Shown here: piece after piece, positions 17,920 through 28,387 of the stretch
How positions within the stretch are numbered: the first letter of the stretch is position 1
How the letters are laid out: each line of letters starts with the position of its first letter
Source: 2-01-FULL-44-17 sp036517175
GTDB taxonomy: Bacteria; Patescibacteriota; Minisyncoccia; 2-02-FULL-40-12; IGHO2-01-FULL-4-A
Length of the DNA stretch: 64,000 bases
NCBI GenBank assembly: GCA_036517175.1
Contig: DATDXQ010000028.1
Coordinates: forward strand, 1-64,000
Reading direction: 5' to 3'
Translations under genes and position numbers: made by a program
The notes under the pieces: model-generated
Database searches by the model: none
Told to the model about the DNA's origin: nothing
What the model saw: only the letters and a program-made list of their open reading frames with translations

Positions 17920-19593
17920 TTAATTATTTTTATTCTGACAATCATAAATCTTTGCTGAAATTTTGACAGAATAATCTTCATAAATAACATCGCAAGTTAA
18001 AAAGTGTTCGAAGTAAGGGCTGCTCGGGCTAAGGTGGGGAATATCAATAACTAGGTAGTGGCCATTAAAGTTCTTCAAAATCTCCGTGTATGCTCTTTCA
18101 AACTTTGGGGCAGCATAAAGTCTTCGCTCATACTTACCGATGTTTGTAAGCTCATACGCCCCAATATCGTTGTAAGATATGACCTTATGTATCCTGTCTT
18201 CCCTCTCTATGAAATTAACCGCGTTTTTAAGTAGCGCATTTGGGTTTCCGTTAATTTTACCAAACAAGTACTCCTCAGAAAAAACCACGCTATAAGCCAA
18301 TCCCACAAGCAAGATAACGCATGCGACCAACCTCATCAATCCCCTCCTAAACAGCGAGACAATTACCAATAATATAGACACTGCCCACGTTGTGGCAATA
18401 AATAACCAAGAGACATAAAAGCCAAGAGGACCAGAACCACCCGTAAAAGGAAAAACAAAATTCCACCTTAACTTAATGATACGTCCAATCCACTCTTCCT
18501 TTGGATACAGGGCCGGAGCAAAGTGAGGAATAAACTGTAGCACCGAAATAATGAACGCCACCACTAACCCAAAAAAGACGAGTTCACCCAACCGAGTCAG
18601 TGACCTGGAATCTTTCTCTCCAAAAATACCAGACATGAGCGTACCTGATATTATTGAGAGCGGTACAATTATGTAAGCAAGGTATTTATCCAGCGCGGAT
18701 CTGGAAAAATCAAAAACAACTAAATAGAAAACTCCGCCCAATAACAAAAATATCCACAATACCCTGAACCTTTTCCAATCGCTCCTGGACAACCAAAACA
18801 GCGGCACCAACAAAAGAGGAGAAGCGTACATAACTGCTTTGGCAACCTGTATCGCTATCTGGAGGTAAGCTCTGCCAGACAATTTAATAAAATCTTTGAC
18901 GTGATTAATCGTCATCGTCAAATCATAGGATTTAAAAAAGAACTTGGCGTTCAACAAAATAACACCCAATAAAACAATAAGGCCGAGAGCGGCACCTAAA
19001 TACTTGAACATCAGTTTTCTATTCACCGGCCCGGTTTTTTTATCAATCAAAAAATCTATAATAAAAGCACCAACGGCAATAATATAGTTCAGCTTAGTCA
19101 AAAACCCCAGAGTGATCGCCAGAAGAAAAACCAGCCCCCAAATAATCCTTTTTTTGGTCACTTCGGCATCCTTCCAATTGAAGTATGATATAAGTGAGAG
19201 CAGGAAAAAAAATGGCAAAACCTGACCATCCATTTCCGTCATCAAAGAACCAAGAACCGAATAAAATGATACTGAGAAAAAGACAGTAGACCAGACAGCC
19301 GCCTTTTCACCAAACCTCTTCCTCATGAAGTAAAAAATCAGGACCAGATTTGCTACGCCGAAAACCATTGGCATGGCACGAAAGTTATCCCTTCCGAATA
19401 TTGATGCATCCAGAGCAAAAATCGCTCGTGTGAGAGGCGGATGCGGTGTTCCCGATGACCAAGAACTATAACCTACCACCGCCTTTCTTTCATCTTGATG
19501 GTAAGGTAAATGCAACCCTGGCAGCCTTAAGGCCAAAAACAAAAGAAAAAGACATAAAAGTATGATTTTTTGTTTCTTGAAAAAATTAAACAT
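17920..19593 (-). CDS. GT39-family (PMT-like) membrane glycosyltransferase
   Basis: 557 residues, ~11-12 membrane segments. The first loop contains LPYHQDERKAV, where the Asp-Glu pair is the expected catalytic site of dolichyl/polyprenyl-phosphate-mannose transferases. It is a partner to the DPM-like GT2 proteins that supply the lipid donor. It is separated from the fusion gene by 15 bp, on the same strand. Confidence 0.8.
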   Translation of the reverse strand: MFNFFKKQKIILLCLFLLFLALRLPGLHLPYHQDERKAVVGYSSWSSGTPHPPLTRAIFALDASIFGRDNFRAMPMVFGVANLVLIFYFMRKRFGEKAAVWSTVFFSVSFYSVLGSLMTEMDGQVLPFFFLLSLISYFNWKDAEVTKKRIIWGLVFLLAITLGFLTKLNYIIAVGAFIIDFLIDKKTGPVNRKLMFKYLGAALGLIVLLGVILLNAKFFFKSYDLTMTINHVKDFIKLSGRAYLQIAIQVAKAVMYASPLLLVPLFWLSRSDWKRFRVLWIFLLLGGVFYLVVFDFSRSALDKYLAYIIVPLSIISGTLMSGIFGEKDSRSLTRLGELVFFGLVVAFIISVLQFIPHFAPALYPKEEWIGRIIKLRWNFVFPFTGGSGPLGFYVSWLFIATTWAVSILLVIVSLFRRGLMRLVACVILLVGLAYSVVFSEEYLFGKINGNPNALLKNAVNFIEREDRIHKVISYNDIGAYELTNIGKYERRLYAAPKFERAYTEILKNFNGHYLVIDIPHLSPSSPYFEHFLTCDVIYEDYSVKISAKIYDCQNKNN

Positions 19594-19620
19594 GCAATAA
19601 GTGGTCCCGGATTTTATGTT

Positions 19621-20028
19621 TCATCTTCTTCTTTTAAAAAATAAAAATGCTAAAAACGAACCCAGGATATCAATGACCAAATCTTTCAGAGTATCAAAAA
19701 GATTCCCCCCGCGAAATATACTGAAGTATGACGGCAGGATGCGAGTTGATGAATATTCGAAAACTTCCCATGCCACTCCTATAAGCAAAGAGGCTCCCAG
19801 CACAATTATTATATCGTTGGTCACCGAACGCTCTGCCGCAATCGCCCTGCGCAAAAAACTTACAAAAAACATTGCCACGAAAAAACCGCCAAAAAAATGG
19901 AGTGGGACATCAATCCATGTCACATGCTTAAATATACCAGTGTAAACAATCAGCCATGTAAATAAAAATAAAAACACTAGAAAAATTAGTGCTTTTATTT
20001 CATTTTTTTTAGAATTAGTTATCGGCAT
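19621..20028 (-). CDS. DUF2238/VanZ-like integral membrane protein
   Basis: 135 residues with about four membrane helices. The motifs GVAWEVFEY and DTLKDLVIDILGS match the YjdF/DUF2238 pattern (WE.fE...DT..Dl..d..G). Function unknown. It lies three bases after the GT4 gene and is probably co-transcribed. Confidence 0.65.
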   Translation of the reverse strand: MPITNSKKNEIKALIFLVFLFLFTWLIVYTGIFKHVTWIDVPLHFFGGFFVAMFFVSFLRRAIAAERSVTNDIIIVLGASLLIGVAWEVFEYSSTRILPSYFSIFRGGNLFDTLKDLVIDILGSFLAFLFFKRRR

Positions 20029-20031
20029 TTA

Positions 20032-21168
20032 TTAGAAATTTTTAATTATCTCTAAGTGTGCCCTAGTGACACGTTCCCAATTCTGACTTAGGTCAAATTT
20101 TCTTACAATATTTAAGGCATCACCATAAAAATCAACACTGAACATTTGTTCCATTTTTTCAATAAATTCTTTTTCATTTTGCGGATCAAAAAGAAACTCT
20201 TCTGGCAATTTTACAGAAAGACCATTCTCACGACTTAGCAACACTGGCCTTCCAAGAGACAAACACTCTAATATAAAATTTGGATTGAATTCTGTAAGTG
20301 CTGGCCCCACACCGAACCACGAAGATTGGATATATTCAAAAAGTTTCTCCTGACCAAGCTTGGGAATCACATCCACAGAGCTTGATAAGGAAAGTTCTTT
20401 TATCTTTTTTTCCAATTTATATTTGTCTGGACCCTCACCTATCATAACCAACCTACCACGCCTAGTTTTTTGTCTAACCTTATCAAAAACTCTAATCAAT
20501 AGTTCTAGATTCTTATAGGCCACAAAGCGACCAGCAAACAAAACTGTGGGCTCTCCAGACCTCTCCACTCCAGAAGGTTCTCGATGGAAAACAGGATTCA
20601 AAATAATCCTAACTCTCTTAGGGTCGATATTGTAATATTTCTCATAAATGTCGGACAGGAAACGTGAATAAAAAACAATCAGATCAAACTTGGGTAAGAC
20701 ATACTTAGTAAATCGGAATAGCCACGGCCGATCTTTCACATAGAGACCTTGCTTATAGTAATTAACAAAGGAAACAAATCTGTCTCCCCTTTCAACCACT
20801 CTCTCCCAAATAGGATCGCCGGGTAAACGCATAATTATTTTTTTATGCAGCATCTTGCCAACAATAAAAACTGGAAACCCAGCAGTCGCAATATTAAAGG
20901 CGTAAAGCAAGCTTGCCTCATGAGATTCTTTTAAAACGACCACTAAGTATTTCAGTCGCCTGAGTAGGACCGGCAGCTTATTTGAAATTCTAATAACCTT
21001 GAATTGGAAATCATTCGGACCATCATAATCTCCGTAAGCTATGACCACAGGCCTATAGCCAGACGTTTCAAGTGTCTCAGCTATCTTTCTCACATGTATT
21101 GCGGGACCCCCAACATCAGGAAAAAATATTCCTGTAGCAAGAATAATTTTATTGGATTTTTTTGACAT
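20032..21168 (-). CDS. GT4-family glycosyltransferase
   Basis: 378 residues, GT-B fold. The N-terminus has the donor-fold pattern VGGPAIHVRKIAETL, the C-terminal half has FAGRFVAYKNLELLIRVF, MIGEGPDKYKLE and a FNPNFILECLSLGRPVLLS region (the usual E-x7-E is weakly kept). It probably adds a hexose to a lipid-linked glycan. One of seven GT4 genes between 20 and 32 kb. Confidence 0.85.
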   Translation of the reverse strand: MSKKSNKIILATGIFFPDVGGPAIHVRKIAETLETSGYRPVVIAYGDYDGPNDFQFKVIRISNKLPVLLRRLKYLVVVLKESHEASLLYAFNIATAGFPVFIVGKMLHKKIIMRLPGDPIWERVVERGDRFVSFVNYYKQGLYVKDRPWLFRFTKYVLPKFDLIVFYSRFLSDIYEKYYNIDPKRVRIILNPVFHREPSGVERSGEPTVLFAGRFVAYKNLELLIRVFDKVRQKTRRGRLVMIGEGPDKYKLEKKIKELSLSSSVDVIPKLGQEKLFEYIQSSWFGVGPALTEFNPNFILECLSLGRPVLLSRENGLSVKLPEEFLFDPQNEKEFIEKMEQMFSVDFYGDALNIVRKFDLSQNWERVTRAHLEIIKNF

Positions 21169-21191
21169 TTTGATTTATTATTGATATTACC

Positions 21192-22094
21192 ATGAAAAAT
21201 AATAAAAATGTAGCCCTGATTGGAGTTGGCAGGTGGGGCAAAAACCTACTAAGAGAGTTCTCCAAAATAGCCAGTGTAGATTATTGTTATTACCAAGGCA
21301 ATCAAAAAACCTCAGATTGGCTGGCGTCCAATTATCCAAATATAAAAAGGGTTGACTCATATGATGATATTTTAAAAAATCCGGTCATAGATGCCGTGGT
21401 AATTGCCACTCCCATCAGGACCCATTTTGAATTGGCCAAATTGGCACTGGGAGCCGGGAAAAATGTATTCGTAGAAAAACCAATTTCTGAAACACCAGAG
21501 CAGGCGCAAGAACTTATAGATCTAGCGGACAAAAAAAAACTAATGCTTTTTGTAGGCTACACCTTCATATATCACCCTATTTTTCAAAAAATAAAAGATA
21601 TAATTTCTGAGGAGGGTGCAGAATATATTAAAATGCAATGGGAAAAATTTGGACACTTCGGAGAAAACATAGAACTCAATCTCCTGTGTCATGAATTTTC
21701 TATAATTTATAGCCTTCTTGGCAGACCCTTAAAAATCACTGAGCTTAAACGCAGAAAAATTATAAGCGAGGCGGACATCATAAGCATACAAGCCAAATAT
21801 CCCAAAACAACAGTCGACATAGACATAAATAGAGCTTCGCTGATTAAACGTAAAACGCTTTATCTTGTCACTGAGAAAAACACTTATCTCTGGGAAACAA
21901 GCACCTTATTTAAATTAGACCAGGGCTCAAAGGAGTTTGTTAAAATATTTGAATCTGCAGACACACCCCTTGAACTTGAGTGTATGGAATTCATCAAATG
22001 CCTTTCAGAATCAAAAAAGCCCAAGACAGATGGTGAGTTTGGTCTTGAAATAAACAATCTTCTCACCAAGATGGTCAAACTTAAAACATTTTAG
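21192..22094 (+). CDS. Gfo/Idh/MocA family oxidoreductase
   Basis: 300 residues. VALIGVGRWGKNLLREF is the NAD(P)-binding start, and FVEKPISETPEQA carries the conserved EKP motif. The C-terminal domain is shortened. Members oxidise or reduce nucleotide sugars. It is flanked by GT4 genes, so a UDP-sugar role is likely. Its stop overlaps the stop end of the convergent FAD gene by four bases. Confidence 0.85.
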   Translation: MKNNKNVALIGVGRWGKNLLREFSKIASVDYCYYQGNQKTSDWLASNYPNIKRVDSYDDILKNPVIDAVVIATPIRTHFELAKLALGAGKNVFVEKPISETPEQAQELIDLADKKKLMLFVGYTFIYHPIFQKIKDIISEEGAEYIKMQWEKFGHFGENIELNLLCHEFSIIYSLLGRPLKITELKRRKIISEADIISIQAKYPKTTVDIDINRASLIKRKTLYLVTEKNTYLWETSTLFKLDQGSKEFVKIFESADTPLELECMEFIKCLSESKKPKTDGEFGLEINNLLTKMVKLKTF

Positions 22095-23137
22095 ATCTGT
22101 TTGATTTTTAACACAACTTCTTCTGCCGCCTCCACGCAATTGCCTATTTTCCCCGAAAAAATAGTAATTGTTTTTGGATCAACCATAGTTACAACGGTTG
22201 GTCTGGCATCAGTTTTTTCAAGTTTCGGTAAAACTGTACGGAAGGTAAACATTGAGCCAACATGCTTAGCCTTAGCGAGCCCTGGTATGAATTCCGAGCC
22301 GGATTCAATGATTTTTCTAAAATTAGTAACGGGTGGGTTTTTTATTATTCCCCTATTCAAAATTTTATTAAACTTTGGTGGTATGTACGGCTTCTTGCCA
22401 ACATTCATACTGTGTATGGCATGAACAACATTTCCTAGAACAAAATTACCTGTCCTTCCCATAGGATCAATACACATAAAAGGACCGTCCATAACAACTA
22501 GGCACTGCTTATCGAACTCCCGAGGAAGCTTCACAACAGCTTTTTCACAAAGCTCAAATTGATAGTTTTTGCGCTTGGATACGGGCAGTAGTTCGTTGAG
22601 GTTAGCATATGTTGCAATTACTTTTAGATCGTATTTTTTTAATTCAGCAACTGTCGCCAGTTTTTTTAATTCAACGTTAACACCGGAAGATTTTAATTTA
22701 CTCCAGCACAACTTTCTTAATTTGTCAGGATCTATCCTGCTTTCCTCGCCCTTAATTGACCTGCCTATCTTGTCGTAATTAACCAATGCCGGCCTTGCCT
22801 CAATAAAACTCAAGCCTACGTCACTGCAAACCTTAACATAATCGTCGTGATGTATTAGACTGCCTTCTTTAGCAATACAATAGTGGTGATCATCGCCAGT
22901 AATAACCGCTTGTCTGTATTCTTTTATAAAACCCGCCTCTGCCCTCATGCAATCTTGGATGGTTTCTCCACTGCGCGGATAATGATAGCCTTTGTGTAAA
23001 CGAAATTGATTAGAGCCCGATGCGGCCATCAAAATATCGCCTTCCTTCTCAAAAAGGTCAACATTGTGGCCTACCCCAGCAAGCTTGATTGCAGTGGTTA
23101 CCCCAAATATTCCCCCTCCGACAACGGCAATATACAT
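22091..23137 (-). CDS. FAD-dependent oxidoreductase (DAO family)
   Basis: 348 residues from MYIAVVGGGIFG. The dinucleotide-binding motif VVGGGIFGVTTAIKL and an FEKEGD acidic strand end are clear. The segment SGSNQFRLHKGYHYPRSG replaces the usual SRxNHxG segment. The substrate is unknown. The frame extends to 23158 but the extra residues do not look like a Rossmann start. Confidence 0.75.
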   Translation of the reverse strand: MYIAVVGGGIFGVTTAIKLAGVGHNVDLFEKEGDILMAASGSNQFRLHKGYHYPRSGETIQDCMRAEAGFIKEYRQAVITGDDHHYCIAKEGSLIHHDDYVKVCSDVGLSFIEARPALVNYDKIGRSIKGEESRIDPDKLRKLCWSKLKSSGVNVELKKLATVAELKKYDLKVIATYANLNELLPVSKRKNYQFELCEKAVVKLPREFDKQCLVVMDGPFMCIDPMGRTGNFVLGNVVHAIHSMNVGKKPYIPPKFNKILNRGIIKNPPVTNFRKIIESGSEFIPGLAKAKHVGSMFTFRTVLPKLEKTDARPTVVTMVDPKTITIFSGKIGNCVEAAEEVVLKIKQI

Positions 23138-23172
23138 GGCCGGACCATACCACAGCAAACCAATCTTGTTAA

Positions 23173-24363
23173 CTAGACAAAACCTTCCAAAAATTTCGTT
23201 ATTTTTTCTGCGACTACCGCGTGACTGAAGTTTGTGGCTACATATTCTCTCCCGAATTTGCCCATTTCTTTGGCCATATTTTCATCAGAGATTATTCTAA
23301 ATAAAGCTTTTGATAATTCCTCCGGGTTACTTGCCTGAACCAAAAGACCACTTTTTTCATGAACCACAACCTCATCTATTGAACCCGTACGTGTGGCAAC
23401 AACTGGCACACCACAAGCGCTGGCTTCGGCCATAGCATAACCAAACTGCTCTTCCCAACCTCCTTGTGGTACGCTTGGATAAACAAATACGTCGACGACA
23501 TTAAGCAACGCTGGTAGCTGATCATTGGGCAACCAGTCCAGAATAGTAATTTTGTCATTAAGTTCTAGATTCTTAATTTTAGATTCTAGATTCTGTTTTT
23601 CCGGCCCAGTACCAACAAGAACCAATCTCGTATTAGAAATTGCGTTTTTATCAATAAGAAGCTTAAACGCATCAACAAGAATCTCAAGTCCCTTCCTTGT
23701 ATCTAATGCTCCGTAAAACAACACGACCCTTTCTTCCATTTTAATTCCCAATTTATCACGCCAATCGCTTTCAATCCCTGGATGAAATCTTTCAACATCA
23801 ACACCAGACAATGGACAAACTAGTGTCTTAGACACCAAATCATGATTTGTGAACATTTTCATAATTTCCTGAGATTTTTGATTGCCACAGATAATTCCAT
23901 CAGCCAAATTTAAGTTCATTCTTATTAATTTTGAGTAGATCTTAAGCTTAAAACCCGCTAGATATTTTTTAGGTTCCACATTTTGCCAAGTAAAAAATAT
24001 AAATTTCATACCGCAAAAATTTGCCATCAAACCATTGAATAACGTGGTTAAAAGATAAGGTTCAGAGCACGAATACAAAACCTTACTTCCATATTTAAGC
24101 TTCAGATAAGGCAATAAAAAAAATATGCCTGGTAAAAAACCCTTAAACAAGCCCGTGATCCCACGTCCGCCAAAAGAAGCCGCAGCCAAACCATAAATTT
24201 TAAAACCCGCCTTTGATTCTAATTTAATTCTGACCTTACCCTTCTTTGCCAACCACAATCTAGGCAAAAGAAAAACCAGGTCATCTCTGTTTTCCATCTT
24301 CTCAAAAACCTTGAAATAATAAGGATAGGCGTAAGGGTGTCCAGTGATGACAATTTTATTCAT
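23173..24363 (-). CDS. GT4-family glycosyltransferase
   Basis: 396 residues. The C-terminal donor domain shows LFYGALDTRKGLEIL, LVGTGPEKQNLESK and EQFGYAMAEASACGVPVVAT (E-x7-E). It carries a LESKIKNLEL segment shared with other GT4 proteins here. It overlaps the next upstream gene by eight bases, so the two are translationally linked. Confidence 0.88.
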   Translation of the reverse strand: MNKIVITGHPYAYPYYFKVFEKMENRDDLVFLLPRLWLAKKGKVRIKLESKAGFKIYGLAAASFGGRGITGLFKGFLPGIFFLLPYLKLKYGSKVLYSCSEPYLLTTLFNGLMANFCGMKFIFFTWQNVEPKKYLAGFKLKIYSKLIRMNLNLADGIICGNQKSQEIMKMFTNHDLVSKTLVCPLSGVDVERFHPGIESDWRDKLGIKMEERVVLFYGALDTRKGLEILVDAFKLLIDKNAISNTRLVLVGTGPEKQNLESKIKNLELNDKITILDWLPNDQLPALLNVVDVFVYPSVPQGGWEEQFGYAMAEASACGVPVVATRTGSIDEVVVHEKSGLLVQASNPEELSKALFRIISDENMAKEMGKFGREYVATNFSHAVVAEKITKFLEGFV

Positions 24364-25435
24364 TTAGGAGAGTTGAGCTTATTTTTTTTATTAACCCTTC
24401 CAGATTGTGATTTTGAACAACTATATTTCTCAGATAATCCGACGCCGCAGCTCTCTCATCACCAGCAAGGTTCATAATATATTTTATACCGTCCGCCAAT
24501 TTTCGATAGTCGCGCTTCGGGTACATAAGTTTTTCTCTGTATTCACCAAGTATATTTTCATATGCCTCATTACAAGTCAGCACAGGTAGACCACAAGACA
24601 TCGCCTCAAGAACCGCCTTGTCCAGACTACCCGTATGACTCATATTTACAAACAGATCACCTGAGAGGAGAAAATCAGGAAGGTCCTTATTGGCAATTGG
24701 GCCAATGAATTTAATTACATCCCCCAAACCCTTACTTGAAATTGTATTCTTTAATTTTTCAAGATAATCAAAATCTAGTGGGTTTATGGCGCTTCCAGCA
24801 ACTTCAACACGCAGTCCAACGCCTTCGTCAATTAAAGCACTGATGGCTCCGATCATTGTATCGTAATCTTTTGAGAGGGCTATTCTGCCAACTGAAACAA
24901 TCTTAAAGACACCTTTTCCATCTCTTGTGTATCCATTTTTTGGTTTGAACTTTTCTACATCTATACCTTGTCCCACAATTCTAAGTTTCCTACTTGGCAA
25001 ACGATAACCTTCTGGGGTTGATGCAAATGCGATATTGGTTAATCGGTCTGCAATCTTAAGTATAGTAGGCACATAGCCATGTGCATACCAAAGAGACATC
25101 TTTTTGCCAAGCAACTTCCACGCTGGCCAACCGAGGGGTATATATTGCGGATTCATGTGAGAAAAAACTGCATTGTAATCATGCCTATACGTCCAAATAT
25201 ATTTGTAGAATCTAAATAGATACTTTAATTTAACACCCGGCCCAAATCCACTATTTTTTTCTTTTCCAAGAGAGACAACTCTAACATTGCTAGGTAAGTC
25301 ATAGTCACCAAGCTTCAAACATATTACCGTAACCTTGTCCCATCTTTTAGAAAACTCTCTTACCCACTCATGAAAAAATCCAAGAATGTCATTGTTATAG
25401 TCAATCTTTTGAGTTATTATTAGAATTCCTCGCAT
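24356..25435 (-). CDS. GT4-family glycosyltransferase
   Basis: 359 residues. IVSVGRIALSKDYDTMIGAI opens the donor domain and LDKAVLEAMSCGLPVLTC gives the E-x7 region. The N-terminal half includes a MSLWYAHGYVP acceptor loop. It is upstream partner of the 23173-24363 enzyme. Acceptor and donor sugars cannot be told from sequence. Confidence 0.87.
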   Translation of the reverse strand: MRGILIITQKIDYNNDILGFFHEWVREFSKRWDKVTVICLKLGDYDLPSNVRVVSLGKEKNSGFGPGVKLKYLFRFYKYIWTYRHDYNAVFSHMNPQYIPLGWPAWKLLGKKMSLWYAHGYVPTILKIADRLTNIAFASTPEGYRLPSRKLRIVGQGIDVEKFKPKNGYTRDGKGVFKIVSVGRIALSKDYDTMIGAISALIDEGVGLRVEVAGSAINPLDFDYLEKLKNTISSKGLGDVIKFIGPIANKDLPDFLLSGDLFVNMSHTGSLDKAVLEAMSCGLPVLTCNEAYENILGEYREKLMYPKRDYRKLADGIKYIMNLAGDERAAASDYLRNIVVQNHNLEGLIKKISSTLLNE

Positions 25436-25477
25436 TTTATGATACTACAATAAAAGCCCCCCTGATTCAATTCACAA

Positions 25478-25510
25478 ATTAAAAGACGTCCATGAGGTCG
25501 TCTTTTAAAA
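25478..25510 (-). terminator. terminator after secreted SH3 protein
   Basis: AAAAGACG/CGTCTTTT stem with T-run on the minus strand, directly after the gene at 25523. Confidence 0.8.
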
Positions 25511-25522
25511 ATCTAGATAGGA

Positions 25523-27184
25523 TTATATTTCCGTCACATAATCTCCAGATACCCAACCAGTCGTGCCATTCGATAATTTAACCTTATACCAACCATTGCT
25601 TATTTCCCAAAAATCAATCTGCTGATCTGGAGATAGTTGTCCCAATATACTGCTGGATGTTGTGGCAGCTTGTCTAACCCTCAAGAAACTTATATTACTG
25701 AGAACCTTAAGAGTTCCCCCCACCCTCATTTTGGCAAATTCTTCTCCTGATATAATTTTTACATCCGCCCAATTATAACCGGCAGCGTTAAATTCGGCCA
25801 ATGTTCTTATCCACCTCAACGTGCCATCTGAACCAACAACATATACCTTAGGATCATTAACTTTCCTGTAAAGCTGCGGCGAAGACATCTCTCCTGGCGC
25901 AAAGCTCATACTAGTGAATTCATTTACCGATATTATCTTAACGTCCGACCATTTATAATTAGAGGCATTAAATTCCTCAAGAGTCTTTACCCAATGAAGT
26001 CCGTCATCTTTTTGAACATAGACCTTTGGATCGCCATCTTTTCTGTACAATTTCATTATTCCTGTCGTGGCTTCTGATGTCGGTGTCGGCTCAGGAGTTG
26101 TTTGCGTGAAAACCTCAGGGGTTGCTGTAGGTGTTGGCGTGGGGGATGCGGCGTCCGCAATACTTCCGCCTCCACCGCTTGGAGCAGTCTTTGGAGGAGT
26201 AATGTCTGTAGAAACCTGGGCGTCTGAGTCGGATGTTCGATCAGTGTAGGTTACACTTGTAGTGTCGTATCCGGTCAAAACAAACTTAGCTGAGGTTCCC
26301 GTATTTGCAAGCGGCACAGAACAATACCAATTACCGTCTGAATTATTCGTACACGTTGTTCCAAAGCTGTCTCCGGCCGTTACAGTTCCTGTTGTAAATT
26401 TGTTGTTAGTAAAATCTCCACCAGATTCATAAACTCTAACTTTATGTCCAAAAGACAAACCACTTTCATCAACATCACTATCATCTCCAGTTCCGAAATC
26501 AATAGATTGAGAAGCAGTGCCGGATACTGTAAGAGTTCCGCTTGAAGTTGCCTTAACATAACCATCAGCCTCAGCGGTAACAGTGCCTCCACTAGTTGAA
26601 CCGGCAATATACTTCTTACCACCTCTATAAGACTCTGACGCAGTTGTTCCATTGTAAGATGCCGAAGCGCTAGAACCATCAAGAGTAATGGCTGTACCAA
26701 GCTCATCATCTACACCGTTTATTACAATATTGAAATCCAAACTTGCATAAGTTGTAAATGGACTGGATGTGGAAGCGCCTGGAAAAGAAGCGTTAGTCCA
26801 CTCTCTTACAACCCAACCGTCAATAGATGCAGAAGCTCTTAATGTTTCACTTTCTCCTATGGTACAGCTAGCAGCTGTCATTTCCGCAGATGCTGAAGCC
26901 ACCTTTATTATACCATCACGCGCGTTGGTGCTTTCTGAAGCTGTGTTATCGTTAACTTGACCAAAACTGGAAGCGCCATCGCAGTACCACCTTATAGTCA
27001 ATGTTCCGCCTTCGGACAAAAGATCGTTCAGTTCAGTGTCTATTCTAAACCAGACAAACTCTCCATCATCAGCGGCATGCGCTTTGTCTGAAAACAACAA
27101 AAAAGTCGCAAGTGTCGCGACAAAAACTGCAAATACAATAAAAACTCGACCTAGAGTTAAACTAGCATAAGATGAATTATTCAT
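25523..27184 (-). CDS. secreted surface protein with PKVY/RWI repeats and C-terminal SH3 domain
   Basis: 553 residues. The signal peptide is residues ~1-37, with cleavage near KAHA-ADD. A Ser/Thr-rich, Cys-poor beta-type region (~40-330) precedes a proline/threonine linker (~340-365). Two tandem repeats of ~50 residues follow (LYRKDGDPKVYV..LHWVKT and LYRKVNDPKVYV..LRWIRT). The last ~65 residues are a bacterial SH3 domain (LRVRQAATTSSSILGQL; GWVSGDYV). The repeats occur in many Parcubacteria surface proteins; SH3 domains often bind cell-wall glycans. A distant relative of the repeat is in the protein at 36604-40221. Confidence 0.8.
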   Translation of the reverse strand: MNNSSYASLTLGRVFIVFAVFVATLATFLLFSDKAHAADDGEFVWFRIDTELNDLLSEGGTLTIRWYCDGASSFGQVNDNTASESTNARDGIIKVASASAEMTAASCTIGESETLRASASIDGWVVREWTNASFPGASTSSPFTTYASLDFNIVINGVDDELGTAITLDGSSASASYNGTTASESYRGGKKYIAGSTSGGTVTAEADGYVKATSSGTLTVSGTASQSIDFGTGDDSDVDESGLSFGHKVRVYESGGDFTNNKFTTGTVTAGDSFGTTCTNNSDGNWYCSVPLANTGTSAKFVLTGYDTTSVTYTDRTSDSDAQVSTDITPPKTAPSGGGGSIADAASPTPTPTATPEVFTQTTPEPTPTSEATTGIMKLYRKDGDPKVYVQKDDGLHWVKTLEEFNASNYKWSDVKIISVNEFTSMSFAPGEMSSPQLYRKVNDPKVYVVGSDGTLRWIRTLAEFNAAGYNWADVKIISGEEFAKMRVGGTLKVLSNISFLRVRQAATTSSSILGQLSPDQQIDFWEISNGWYKVKLSNGTTGWVSGDYVTEI

Positions 27185-27244
27185 ATGCTAGCATTATACA
27201 ACATAATATATATATATATTAAAATATTGTGGATAACTCAACAT

Positions 27245-28387
27245 TTAAGACGCTGCTGACCCCCCTTCGGTTGCAATAAGTTTTTGTAATTCTTGAAAAA
27301 GTTTTTTTATTGCTGATTTTTTTTCAAAATTTTTGGAAATTTTAATGCCCTCAACCCCATATTTAGTCAAAACGTCAGGATGTGACAATAAATCCGATAT
27401 TTTAAAGGACAGGTCACGCCAATCCCAATCAGCTATACTACCGCTTTCTCCATCAATAATCACATCTGGCACTATACCGACCATTGTTGCCACAACTGGT
27501 ACACCGCAGGCCATAGATTCTAACACAACCCTCGGACCACCTTCACTGTATGATGTCATCACCAAAATCTTAGATTTATTTATAAATTCAGCGACTTCTA
27601 GAGAATCCTTAGCCCAACCATACAGTACGACATTATCACCCAATTTTAAATTTTTAATTTTTGATTTTAGATTATGCCACTCTGGTCCTGTTCCGACAAT
27701 TAGTAATTTGATATTTTGTATATTTATTTTTAGATTTTTAACAGCATCCAACAGGAGGTCAAGACCCTTGTTTTTATCCAAGCGACCAATAAAAATCAGA
27801 TCATACTCCTTGATTAAAGCCATCGGCCTAAACACATCGAGATCTATATAGAAAGAAGGGATATGTACTATTTTCTTAAGAGGAACACCTGATTTTAGTA
27901 AAAATTCCTGGGTTTGCCTTTGATTAACGACCCTCACCGCCAATGCCCTTGAAGAGTCGTATCTTATAAACAATCTCGTGGCAAACTTGTAAATTAGATC
28001 TTTAAAATTAGCACTCTTTGGATACCCCGGAACATGGTGAGTCTCTAGAACATATGGGATCTTTATCTTGCCCCAAAGCAAGCGGGCCCCAATGCCATTG
28101 TAAAAGGGGGGGTACTCATGAACCATAATAATGTTAAATTTTTGTTCTAGAAATGTCTGTAAGCCCTTCTTGAATATCCATACAGGCTGTAACCACAAGG
28201 CCCAAGGAGATGGGTGGAGAAAAACATTGCCAAATAAAACTTCATTTTGTCTCTCGCCATTTACTGCTCTAGGAGATATTATGTCTATACGCTCCCAATA
28301 CTTGTGAAATTCTTCCAGGGTATTATAAAATGCACCCTTCTTATCAAGAGATGTGGCACCATAACCGCTTATCATTAGTAGTTTCAT
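27245..28387 (-). CDS. GT4-family glycosyltransferase
   Basis: 380 residues. FIGRLDKNKGLDLLLDAV, IVGTGPEWHNLKSK and SEGGPRVVLESMACGVPVVAT place it in GT4. It overlaps the next gene by four bases (ATGA). The LKSKIKNLKLGD segment matches the shared micro-repeat of the GT4 group. Confidence 0.88.
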   Translation of the reverse strand: MKLLMISGYGATSLDKKGAFYNTLEEFHKYWERIDIISPRAVNGERQNEVLFGNVFLHPSPWALWLQPVWIFKKGLQTFLEQKFNIIMVHEYPPFYNGIGARLLWGKIKIPYVLETHHVPGYPKSANFKDLIYKFATRLFIRYDSSRALAVRVVNQRQTQEFLLKSGVPLKKIVHIPSFYIDLDVFRPMALIKEYDLIFIGRLDKNKGLDLLLDAVKNLKINIQNIKLLIVGTGPEWHNLKSKIKNLKLGDNVVLYGWAKDSLEVAEFINKSKILVMTSYSEGGPRVVLESMACGVPVVATMVGIVPDVIIDGESGSIADWDWRDLSFKISDLLSHPDVLTKYGVEGIKISKNFEKKSAIKKLFQELQKLIATEGGSAAS